A stretch of 5,507 nt of DNA from Candidatus Aminicenantota bacterium (GCA_016867615.1 VGJG01000145.1:1-5507); one strand, 5' to 3'; positions 1-5,507 are shown, counted from the first letter of the stretch. Made by a program: numbers and translations. Notes: generated by a model not told the origin, from the sequence alone.

Positions 1-2393
1 TGGCCGTCCTGGCCCGGCTCGAGCTCGAGCAGGAGTACTGCCTTTATAACCTCGGTCTTTATCACCAGTCCACGGGAAACTTCCCCGCCGCCCTGGACCA
101 CTTCTCCCGTGCCTATGACCTCGCCGTCCGACTGGGAGACGCGTCCGAGCAGTCCTCCTGCCTCCTCAGCCTGGGAGCCGTCCATCTCGAGATCGGCAAT
201 TTCGACCGGGCGGCCGAGAAGCTCGAAGCGGCTCTGGCGATCGACGAGAAGCTCGGGGACGCCGGCCGGGTCGCCCAGGCCCTCAACAACCTGGGCATCA
301 TCCACCGCAAGAAGGGCTACGCCTCCGGCGACCGGGCGGATTACGAACGGGCCCTGGTCTTCTACCGGGAAGCGTTGGGCCACGCCGAGCGTTCGGGGAA
401 CAAGAAGGACGAGCTCAAGGTCTTGAACAACATCGGCTCCCTCCTCACCGACCTCGACCGGGACCTCGAGGCCCTCGATTATTTCAAAAGGGCCCTGGCC
501 GAGGCGGAGCGATACGCCGTCAACGATCTGGTCGTCATCTGCCTGACCAACCTGGGCATCGTGAGCTCCAAGCTGGGCAACCACGAAGCGTCCATCCGCT
601 ACTACCGGCGCTCGATCGACATGGGCCTCCGCTACAACAGGGTCTTCCTCTGGGACGCCTACCTGGAGATCGCCAACAGCTACAAGAAGCAGGGGATGCG
701 GGAGGAAGCGCTCAGGAATTACCGAACGGCCGTGGCCGTCATCGAGGACCTGCGCTCCAAAATCGACCTGGAAGAATACCGGGCCGCCTACCTGGGGTCG
801 GATAAAAGGCTGGAGGCTTATCGGAACCTCATGGATCTGCTCGTCGACATGCATCGGGACCGGCCGGGGGAAGGCTTCGACCGCCAGGCCTTCCACTGCC
901 TGGAGCGGGCCAAGGCCCGGGCTTTCCTGGACAGCCTGGAGATCTCCCATATCGACATCAAGGTCGAGGCTCCCGCCCCCCTCCTCAACAGGGAAGAGGA
1001 GATCCTGAGCGCCATCTCCCGCCTCCATTCCGAGCTCCTGGAGACCGGGCTCTCCCCCGAAAGGAAAGCGTCTCTCGAAGCCGAGCTCGCCGGACTGGAG
1101 GAGGCTCATGAGGACCTGAAGCGCCGGATGCGGCGGGAAAGCCCTGCCTACGCCGCCCTGAGGTACCCCGAGATCATCGATGTCGAGGACGCCCGCAAGC
1201 TCCTTCCCGACGGCCGGACGGCGATCATCGCCTACGGAGTCGGCCGGGACCGCTCCTACGGGTTCTCCCTGAGCCGGAAAAAGCTGGTCATCTTCCCCCT
1301 GCCCGGCGCCCGCGCGCTCAAGGACAAGATCTCGGCCTACCTCGGCGAGATCACCGACCGGTCGCGCCCGGCCAGCACGCTCGGCCGGGAGATCGAGACG
1401 ATGCTCGTCGCCCCGGGGCGGCAGCCCGGCATCCGGAACATCCTCTTCGTAGCCGACGACATTTTGAACTACCTGCCCTTCGAGGTCCTCCCCCTTTCGG
1501 ACGCCCCGGGAGACCGCCTCATCGCCCGCTACGGGGTATCCTACGCGCCCTCGGTCACGTCACTGCGCGAGCTCGGACAGCGAAGCCGGGCCAGGAATCC
1601 CCGGCGGCGGGGCGGAGGGATCCTCCTGATCGGGGATCCCGCCCTGGACGGGCACTCCGGAAGGCCGGCCGGGCCGGACGATCTCGCGCCCCCAGGCGCC
1701 GGACTTCCCCGTCTCAAGTTCAGCGGCCGGGAGATCGAGAACATCGCCGCGCTCTACAAGCGGCCGGGAGCGGCCGTCTTCAGCGGCGGAGAAGCCGCCG
1801 AATCCCTGATCAAAAGCCATGACCTGGAGCGCTACCGCGTCATACACTTCTCGGCCCACGGCCTGGTCGACGACCGCAACCCGGCCCGCTCGGCCGTCGT
1901 CCTCGCCCGGAACGCCGAGGACGGGGAGGACGGATTTCTCCGGATGCGGGAGATCTACAACCTGAGACTGAACGCCGGACTCGTCGTCCTTTCGGCCTGC
2001 GACACGGGCATCGGCCCCCATATCCACGGCGAGGGGCTGCAGGGCCTGAACCGGGCGTTCTTCTTCGCGGGCGCCGAGGCGGTGCTGATGAGCCTGTGGG
2101 CCGTACAAGACGAGGCGAGCGCCCAGCTCATGACCCGGTTCCACACCCACCTCCGGCGAGGCGAGCGCATCGCCGGGGCGCTGCGCCTGGCCAAGATGGA
2201 GATGGCTCGTTCGGCCGCGCTCTCTCATCCGTATTACTGGGCGGGGTTCGTCGTCACCGGGCGCGCCGACCGGGTTCTCTACCCCCGGCCCAGAATCCCC
2301 CTCCTCCCGGCCGCGGGCGCGGCTCTGCTGCTGCTCGTTCCGGTGATCTTCAGGGTTTTGAAAAAGAAAAAGAGGCCGCGGTCCGCCGTCTGA
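1..2393 (+). CDS. TPR-CHAT caspase-like protease with C-terminal membrane anchor (5' end missing)
   Basis: The reading frame is open from base 3 to the TGA at 2391-2393, giving 796 residues with no start seen, so the gene begins off the left edge. Residue numbers here count from base 3. About six TPR units fill residues 11-250, with repeated LxNLG and A-x-x-x-F/Y-x-x-A patterns. An ERAKARAFLDSL linker (about 301-312) and a charged coiled-coil-like stretch (about 328-380) follow. The CHAT domain spans about 400-755. Its likely catalytic dyad is His619 in HFSAHG and Cys666 in SACDTG, followed by the family patterns GEGLQGLNRAF, SLWAV and HPYYWAGF. CHAT proteins are clan CD cysteine peptidases related to caspases, and the TPRs usually bind partners or substrates. 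A hydrophobic helix (765-783) followed by KKKKRPR ends the protein, suggesting membrane anchoring. An Arg/Gly/Pro-rich loop at about 523-570 interrupts the CHAT fold. Domain assignment is very secure; the substrate is unknown. Confidence 0.95.
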   Translation, partial: AVLARLELEQEYCLYNLGLYHQSTGNFPAALDHFSRAYDLAVRLGDASEQSSCLLSLGAVHLEIGNFDRAAEKLEAALAIDEKLGDAGRVAQALNNLGIIHRKKGYASGDRADYERALVFYREALGHAERSGNKKDELKVLNNIGSLLTDLDRDLEALDYFKRALAEAERYAVNDLVVICLTNLGIVSSKLGNHEASIRYYRRSIDMGLRYNRVFLWDAYLEIANSYKKQGMREEALRNYRTAVAVIEDLRSKIDLEEYRAAYLGSDKRLEAYRNLMDLLVDMHRDRPGEGFDRQAFHCLERAKARAFLDSLEISHIDIKVEAPAPLLNREEEILSAISRLHSELLETGLSPERKASLEAELAGLEEAHEDLKRRMRRESPAYAALRYPEIIDVEDARKLLPDGRTAIIAYGVGRDRSYGFSLSRKKLVIFPLPGARALKDKISAYLGEITDRSRPASTLGREIETMLVAPGRQPGIRNILFVADDILNYLPFEVLPLSDAPGDRLIARYGVSYAPSVTSLRELGQRSRARNPRRRGGGILLIGDPALDGHSGRPAGPDDLAPPGAGLPRLKFSGREIENIAALYKRPGAAVFSGGEAAESLIKSHDLERYRVIHFSAHGLVDDRNPARSAVVLARNAEDGEDGFLRMREIYNLRLNAGLVVLSACDTGIGPHIHGEGLQGLNRAFFFAGAEAVLMSLWAVQDEASAQLMTRFHTHLRRGERIAGALRLAKMEMARSAALSHPYYWAGFVVTGRADRVLYPRPRIPLLPAAGAALLLLVPVIFRVLKKKKRPRSAV

Positions 2394-3779
2394 CTACTTC
2401 GTCATCCAGGAACGGTTCTTCATCGTCACCGCCGCGTAGGGCGTGATCCACCACAGGAGAAAAGCGGTGATCATGCCGTAGGGGATGCCGTAGATGAAGG
2501 TCAGGCTCCTATTCGTCTTGAGGTAGTACATCGACAGCAGAAAGGAGACCATGATCAGGAATGCCATCTGCCTCAGGAGGAAGAGAGGGTTGACGACAAA
2601 TGCGTAGGCCAGGAGCATGATGGACACGACCTGGAAGGGATAGAGGATGTTGAGGAAGATGAAGTCGAAGACGGGCAGCCAGCGGTTCGTGTCCCGGTAG
2701 GGGCCGAACATGAACTGGGCGAAAAGGATCGACTCCCGGATCATGCTCCGCGTCCAGCGGAGGTACATCCGGTTCATGCCGCTGATCGTCGGCGGGACCT
2801 TGGTGTAGACCACGGCGTTGGACTGGTACTTGGTCAGGTAGCCCTGGCGGAGGACGTTGGTCGTCAGGGCGCGGTCCTCGCCGTAGGTGCAGGGCACGCC
2901 CAGGAACATCTGGTTGGCCCAGTCGCGCATGAACTTCCGGAGCACCGAGCGGCGGTAAGCCGTCAGGGCCCCGGGGCAGGTGAAGACCGTGCCGTAGACG
3001 CTCTGGTAAGCCCGGCCGAAGTCGAAGGAGATGCCGTAGCGCACGGTCATCATCCGGGTCAGGAAGCTCTCCTTCTCGTTCAGCACCCCCACCCGGCCCG
3101 CCACGGCCCCGACCTCGGGGTCGCGGATGAGGGGCAGGAGGACGTTCCGCAGGGCGTTGCGCCCGATCTTGCTGTCGGAGTCGACCGAGACGACGTATTT
3201 CCCCCGGGCCGACTTGAACCCCGAGTAGAGCGCCCGGCGCTTGCCCTGGTTCTTGACGAAGTGGATGACCCGGACGGACTCGCCGTATTTCCGGCGGGCG
3301 TTGCGCATGTGATGGAGGGTCAGGTCGGTCGAGCCGTCGTTGACGCAGATGACCTCGATGCGTTCCCGGGGGTAGTTCGAGTCCATGACCGAGTCGACGG
3401 TCTGGCCGACGGTCTCCTCCTCGTTGAAGGCGGGGATGATGACCGACACCAGGGGCCAGTCGATGTCCTCGCCCTCGGCCAGGGTCTCGGGCTTGTACTG
3501 GAACCAGAGGTAGGTCCGGAACAGGAGCCCGAAGAGGATGAACAGCCCGGAAAAGACGAGAGGGTAGGTCATGAATTTCAGGAGCAGCGTCGAGTTCAGG
3601 AAATCCGACCAGAGCTGGAAGATCCGCATCTTGGAGGCGGCCATGACGATCAGGAAGCTGCTGATGATGGTGAAGGCGATGAGGTAGGGGTCGATGGCCT
3701 CGCCGCCGGCCTTGAAGGCGGCCAGGAGTCCGTGCGGCTGGGCCTCGGTTTCCGCGTCTTTCGAAGAACGTTCTAGCAT
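2394..3779 (-). CDS. Membrane glycosyltransferase family 2, hyaluronan synthase/NodC-like
   Basis: This 461-residue processive-type GT2 enzyme probably polymerises and extrudes a surface polysaccharide from a nucleotide sugar at the inner membrane. Two N-terminal membrane helices (about 31-49 and 72-90) precede the cytoplasmic GT-A domain. Visible motifs are PAFNEE (116-121), VNDGSTD (146-152), the metal-binding DSDS (200-203), an acceptor-site segment TCPGALTAYRRS (267-278) and GED with the probable catalytic base Asp302. Several C-terminal helices (about 366-395, 400-420, 428-446) follow, and the protein ends in SWMTK, like the W-x-T-R ends of NodC-type enzymes. The stretch from GEDRALT through RWTRSMIRES resembles hyaluronan synthases. 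The usual QxxRW motif reads MYLRW (338-342), so the glutamine is replaced. Length fits the family (HasA and NodC are about 420 residues). The sugar and product cannot be named. The ATG at 3779 has an AAGGGA ribosome-site-like sequence 10 bases upstream and a good promoter. Confidence 0.93.
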   Translation of the reverse strand: MLERSSKDAETEAQPHGLLAAFKAGGEAIDPYLIAFTIISSFLIVMAASKMRIFQLWSDFLNSTLLLKFMTYPLVFSGLFILFGLLFRTYLWFQYKPETLAEGEDIDWPLVSVIIPAFNEEETVGQTVDSVMDSNYPRERIEVICVNDGSTDLTLHHMRNARRKYGESVRVIHFVKNQGKRRALYSGFKSARGKYVVSVDSDSKIGRNALRNVLLPLIRDPEVGAVAGRVGVLNEKESFLTRMMTVRYGISFDFGRAYQSVYGTVFTCPGALTAYRRSVLRKFMRDWANQMFLGVPCTYGEDRALTTNVLRQGYLTKYQSNAVVYTKVPPTISGMNRMYLRWTRSMIRESILFAQFMFGPYRDTNRWLPVFDFIFLNILYPFQVVSIMLLAYAFVVNPLFLLRQMAFLIMVSFLLSMYYLKTNRSLTFIYGIPYGMITAFLLWWITPYAAVTMKNRSWMTK

Positions 3780-3789
3780 ACGGCTACTG

Positions 3790-3795
3790 TCCCTT
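3790..3795 (-). promoter_or_regulatory. Ribosome binding site of the glycosyltransferase gene
   Basis: On the minus strand AAGGGA lies 10 bases before the ATG that ends at 3779. It is a partial Shine-Dalgarno match at a slightly long spacing and supports that start codon. Confidence 0.5.
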
Positions 3796-3811
3796 ATCGG
3801 TGAAAAATAAG

Positions 3812-3834
3812 AAAAGTCCCTCCAGGGGAGTTTT
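3812..3834 (-). other. Small hairpin flanked by A and T runs, at the predicted glycosyltransferase mRNA 5' end
   Basis: TCCC (3817-3820) pairs with GGGA (3826-3829) across a 5-base loop. Beyond one mismatch, AAAA (3812-3815) pairs with TTTT (3831-3834). The shape resembles a small bidirectional terminator, but its position puts it at or just after the predicted start of the minus-strand transcript. A 5' stabilising or regulatory leader structure is therefore more likely. The pairing is visible in the sequence; the role is inferred. Confidence 0.35.
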
Positions 3835-3835
3835 T

Positions 3836-3864
3836 ATCCTAGACGAAATCGGGCGGATTGTCAA
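3836..3864 (-). promoter_or_regulatory. Sigma-70-type promoter for the glycosyltransferase gene
   Basis: On the minus strand a perfect TTGACA -35 box (3859-3864) is followed by a 17-base spacer and a TAGGAT -10 box (3836-3841, four of six matches to TATAAT). Transcription would start near 3829, giving a leader of about 50 bases before the ATG. The spacing is ideal and the boxes face the gene. This suggests housekeeping sigma control rather than control by the neighbouring ECF factor. Confidence 0.65.
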
Positions 3865-3867
3865 GCG

Positions 3868-3879
3868 AAAACGCGTTTT
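3868..3879. promoter_or_regulatory. Perfect 12-base palindrome, possible operator
   Basis: AAAACGCGTTTT is fully self-complementary and lies three bases upstream of the TTGACA box of the glycosyltransferase promoter, in the middle of the divergent spacer. A dimeric regulator bound here could act on either gene. The palindrome is seen directly; operator function is inferred. Confidence 0.35.
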
Positions 3880-3937
3880 TCCGACTAAATGTCATCCGGG
3901 GGCGCCCTCGTGAGAAAAAAACCGGAGGCCGGACATC

Positions 3938-3943
3938 TATTAT
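3938..3943 (+). promoter_or_regulatory. Possible -10 box upstream of the sigma factor gene
   Basis: TATTAT matches five of six bases of TATAAT and lies 36 bases before the sigma start codon. No convincing -35 box is found at 16-18 bases upstream, where an A-rich stretch sits instead. I also found no obvious ECF-type AAC/GTC pair. This is a weak candidate only. Confidence 0.2.
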
Positions 3944-3951
3944 CCTGAGCG

Positions 3952-3969
3952 GCCGCCCGCGCCGCCCGC
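3952..3969 (+). repeat. Two tandem copies of a 9-base GC-only repeat in the sigma leader
   Basis: GCCGCCCGC occurs twice back to back (3952-3960 and 3961-3969), ending 10 bases before the sigma start codon. It occupies the place where a Shine-Dalgarno sequence would normally be. The closest purine-rich site, GGAGG at about 3924-3928, is too far upstream to serve the ATG. Confidence 0.75.
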
Positions 3970-3979
3970 GGAAAATGCC

Positions 3980-4510
3980 ATGACCGACACCGAAGCCGAG
4001 CTCGACCGGATCCTCCGGAAGTTCGCCGGGTTCATCCGCCTGCACCTCCACAAGTTCAACCCCCGGCGCTTCGGGCTGGACGACGAGGACCTCACCCAGG
4101 AGGTCCGGATCAAGATCTGGAAGGTGCTGCGGAGTGAGAAAGAGATCAAATGCCCGGCGTCCTATATCAAGAAAATCATCGATTCGACCGTGATCGATCA
4201 AATCCGAAAGATCAAGAGAGAAGAAAACGTATACAATTACGAGTTGGAGAGAAAAACTTCGGAATTGAGAGAGGTCTACGCCAACAGGTCCGCCGCGGGC
4301 AAGGAACTTCGGAATCTCGTCGAGCGCGCCGCGGAAAGCCTCATCGACTCCAGAAAGAGGGTGGTGAAGCTCTTTTTGATGAACATGACCATCGAGGAGA
4401 TCGCCGAATATTTCCGGTGGTCCAGGGACAAAACCAGGAATCTTCTGTACCGCGGGCTGTCGGACCTGAGAAAAAAAATCAAGGACTGGACGGAACCCGA
4501 TGCCGATTGA
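3980..4510 (+). CDS. ECF-type RNA polymerase sigma factor (sigma-70 family)
   Basis: This 176-residue protein has the two-domain build of extracytoplasmic-function sigma factors, which direct RNA polymerase to a small set of envelope or stress promoters. Region 2 covers about residues 10-82. It includes DLTQEVRIKIWK (37-48), which contacts core polymerase, and a basic helix SYIKKIIDSTVIDQIRKIKR (61-80) where the -10 element is recognised. Region 4 covers about 120-167, with a helix-turn-helix at MTIEEIAEYFRWSRDKTRN (136-154) for the -35 element. Regions 1.1 and 3 are absent, as expected. The ATG at 3980 is the first possible start after the in-frame TGA at 3911-3913, but no good ribosome site precedes it. 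Another ATG at 3975 overlaps and reads only two codons (Met-Pro-stop). The gene overlaps the next one by 11 bases, and the partner anti-sigma factor supports the ECF call. The ECF subgroup cannot be assigned by eye. Confidence 0.92.
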   Translation: MTDTEAELDRILRKFAGFIRLHLHKFNPRRFGLDDEDLTQEVRIKIWKVLRSEKEIKCPASYIKKIIDSTVIDQIRKIKREENVYNYELERKTSELREVYANRSAAGKELRNLVERAAESLIDSRKRVVKLFLMNMTIEEIAEYFRWSRDKTRNLLYRGLSDLRKKIKDWTEPDAD

Positions 4511-5246
4511 GCTCCGCGAGATCAAGCGCGCTTATCAGGAGGCCGTAGGGGCCCGCGCACTTTCCTCACGCGAGGGGTGCCCGAGGACGGAAGAGCTCCT
4601 AGCCTGCCTGGAGGTCCGCGCATCGAAAAAATCCAAGGATAGGGTCGCAGATCATCTTGGCCGCTGTCGTCCCTGCCTTGAGGAATTCCGAATGCTGAGA
4701 ACCCTGTGTGTCCAAAAAGAAAGAACGACGGAGGAGATAAGGCGGCTGATCGCGCCGGCGAACCGTCTGTCCGGTTCTCTCCCCGATGCTCCGGCGCGGC
4801 CGCGGGGAACACATCCTCCCGGAAGACGATTTCCAAGAAAATTCGTGCTCTTCTCCACGCCCGCGCTTCTTGCCGCCGCGCTGGCTCTGGTTCTGGTTCT
4901 CGACAAGCCCGCCCCCGTCGGCGAGACGACGGGACAGTCGGAGCGCGGGGCCGTAACGGGCGAACTCGCCCCTCTCTTCCCTCCCCAGGGAAACGAATGC
5001 GGGCGCCGGACGCTGTCCTTCAAGTGGACATCCTTGAGGACGGCTGATTACTACCTTTTCGAATTGTTCGATGAAACCCTGACGTCCGTCTGGCAGAGTC
5101 CCTGCCTTTTCGAGCCCTCGATCATCCCCCCGCCCGAGATCGTTCAGGGGTTGCGATCGGGAGCCAAATACTTCTGGATGGTCATCGCGCGGAAGACCGA
5201 CGGCCGGCTCACCGAATCCGGCCTCGGCCTCTTCATCCTGAAATAG
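4500..5246 (+). CDS. Zinc-finger membrane anti-sigma factor with extracytoplasmic Ig/FN3-like domain
   Basis: This 248-residue protein probably holds the adjacent sigma factor inactive at the inner membrane. The cytoplasmic N-terminal part has the ZAS (zinc-binding anti-sigma) signature H-x3-C-x2-C at His52, Cys56 and Cys59. Cys27 sits 25 residues before the histidine, matching the ligand spacing known from RsrA and ChrR; Cys36 is an extra cysteine. A basic stretch (PGRRFPRK, 107-114) precedes a single membrane helix (about 115-134), which gives an N-in topology. The outer part, about 157-248, looks like one beta-sandwich domain: FKWTSLRTADYYLFELFD (174-191), then GLRSGAKYFWMVIARKTDGR (217-236), a pattern common in Ig/FN3-like domains. 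Cys167 and Cys202 in it could form a disulfide. The ATG at 4500 overlaps the sigma gene by 11 bases, suggesting translational coupling. The anti-sigma role is strongly supported; the signal sensed is unknown. Confidence 0.88.
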   Translation: MPIELREIKRAYQEAVGARALSSREGCPRTEELLACLEVRASKKSKDRVADHLGRCRPCLEEFRMLRTLCVQKERTTEEIRRLIAPANRLSGSLPDAPARPRGTHPPGRRFPRKFVLFSTPALLAAALALVLVLDKPAPVGETTGQSERGAVTGELAPLFPPQGNECGRRTLSFKWTSLRTADYYLFELFDETLTSVWQSPCLFEPSIIPPPEIVQGLRSGAKYFWMVIARKTDGRLTESGLGLFILK

Positions 5247-5251
5247 CCATC

Positions 5252-5274
5252 CGGTCTCCCGGCCGGGGAGGCTG
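5252..5274. terminator. Hairpin after the sigma/anti-sigma operon
   Basis: Six bases after the anti-sigma stop, CTCCC (5256-5260) pairs with GGGAG (5266-5270). The stem extends outward through wobble pairs to 5252 and 5274, giving about nine pairs and a 5-base loop. No T-run follows on either strand, so it is at best a weak terminator or a transcript-end structure. Confidence 0.4.
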
Positions 5275-5299
5275 CGACTGCGAATACTCCCCGCCAGGA

Positions 5300-5314
5300 A
5301 AGGCGGCACGCCTT
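5300..5314 (-). terminator. Hairpin directly after the stop of the right-edge gene
   Basis: On the minus strand AAGGCG and CGCCTT form a perfect six-pair stem with a 3-base loop, starting one base after the TGA of the right-edge gene. It is followed by only TTTCC counting the stem's own bases, so the T-run is short. The position fits a terminator for the minus-strand gene. Confidence 0.4.
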
Positions 5315-5315
5315 C

Positions 5316-5507
5316 TCAGCGGATGTCCTGCCCTGCAACCCGGATCCCCTGCCCGGGGATGAGGAGCGACCGGAGGCGGCCCTCCTCGTCGGCGTCGAGC
5401 GTGATCTCGACGCCGCCCAGGGTGAGGACGAGCACGCAGGGCGCGCCGGCTTTGGGCTCGAGGCGGCCTGAGACCTCGACCTGGGGGATGATGTAGACCG
5501 GGACCTC
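5316..5507 (-). CDS. C-terminal end of an unrecognised protein (cut by the right edge)
   Basis: On the minus strand one frame is open from the right edge to a TGA at 5316-5318, giving 63 residues with no start codon seen. Support for coding comes from strong G/C preference at third codon positions and a coherent beta-rich sequence with alternating hydrophobic residues (VYIIPQVEVSG, then CVLVLTLGGVEITLD). It ends with DEEGRLRSLLIPGQGIRVAG, a charged turn followed by a final strand. This looks like the last part of a beta-sheet domain, perhaps of an extracytoplasmic protein. I do not recognise the family. The gene converges on the sigma/anti-sigma operon across a 69-base spacer, and a hairpin follows its stop. 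Confidence 0.65.
   Translation of the reverse strand, partial: EVPVYIIPQVEVSGRLEPKAGAPCVLVLTLGGVEITLDADEEGRLRSLLIPGQGIRVAGQDIR

Noticed and set aside
17..30. 14-base palindrome GCTCGAGCTCGAGC
   Set aside because: It arises from Leu-Glu-Leu-Glu codons within a TPR helix and has no promoter context.
375..377. TTG as a start codon of the CHAT gene
   Set aside because: The frame stays open to base 3 and encodes good TPR repeats upstream, so this TTG is an internal leucine codon within the third repeat.
109..426. Plus-strand open frame of 105 codons in another frame at the left end
   Set aside because: The continuous TPR repeats in the frame starting at base 3 explain this stretch. The alternative is rich in Ser, Arg and Pro with no pattern.
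1560..2228. Minus-strand open frame of 222 codons inside the CHAT gene
   Set aside because: It lies opposite the catalytic CHAT motifs, shows no recognisable domain, and is a typical by-product of high-GC coding DNA.
3261..3776. Plus-strand open frame of 171 codons, rich in Asp, Glu, Gly and Val
   Set aside because: It is antisense to the glycosyltransferase catalytic domain. Its low-complexity acidic composition comes from the opposite-strand codon bias.
4131..4270. AT-richer patch in the sigma gene as a sign of transfer
   Set aside because: It coincides with the lysine-, isoleucine- and asparagine-rich DNA-binding and linker part of the protein, which explains the base composition.
3839..4525. 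Minus-strand open frame of 228 codons over the sigma gene and spacer
   Set aside because: It covers the clear sigma factor gene in antisense and runs across the promoter region. The protein has no known motif.
4599..5309. Minus-strand open frame of 236 codons over the anti-sigma gene
   Set aside because: The opposite strand encodes a zinc site, membrane helix and beta domain in the right order; this frame encodes nothing recognisable.
1..5507. Type III-E CRISPR (Craspase) locus suggested by TPR-CHAT plus sigma factor
   Set aside because: There are no CRISPR repeats and no Cas7-11, Csx30 or Csx31-like genes in the window, and TPR-CHAT proteins are widespread outside CRISPR loci.

Overview
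The window is GC-rich, gene-dense bacterial DNA. It holds five protein-coding genes, two of them cut by the window edges, and no RNA genes, CRISPR array or insertion sequence that I could see. A TPR-CHAT protein, an ECF sigma factor paired with a zinc-finger anti-sigma factor carrying a beta-rich extracytoplasmic domain, and high-GC codon use together suggest an Acidobacteriota- or Aminicenantes-like organism. This is an inference from gene style, not a proven placement.

Layout from left to right. (1) Bases 1-2393 (+): the 3' part of a TPR-CHAT caspase-like protease gene whose start lies off the left edge. It ends in a transmembrane helix and a Lys/Arg-rich tail. (2) Bases 2394-3779 (-): a complete membrane glycosyltransferase family 2 gene of the hyaluronan synthase/NodC type. 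Its stop codon abuts the CHAT stop codon with no gap. (3) Bases 3780-3979: a 200-base divergent regulatory region with a good sigma-70-type promoter for the glycosyltransferase (TTGACA, 17-base spacer, TAGGAT). A perfect 12-base palindrome sits just behind that promoter, a small hairpin lies at the predicted transcript start, and a 9-base tandem repeat precedes the sigma gene. (4) Bases 3980-5246 (+): a two-gene operon encoding an ECF-type sigma factor and an overlapping membrane anti-sigma factor (C27/H52/C56/C59 zinc site, one transmembrane helix, Ig/FN3-like outer domain). (5) Bases 5247-5315: a short convergent spacer with two hairpins. (6) Bases 5316-5507 (-): the last 63 codons of an unrecognised gene that enters from the right.

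How they may work together: the sigma/anti-sigma pair is a self-contained envelope-signalling switch, with the anti-sigma holding the sigma at the membrane until its outer domain senses something. The glycosyltransferase probably makes or exports a cell-surface polysaccharide and is transcribed divergently from the switch. If the CHAT protein's missing N-terminus carries a signal peptide, its C-terminal anchor would put the protease on the same side of the membrane as the anti-sigma sensor domain. Protease-triggered sigma release is then an attractive but unproven hypothesis.
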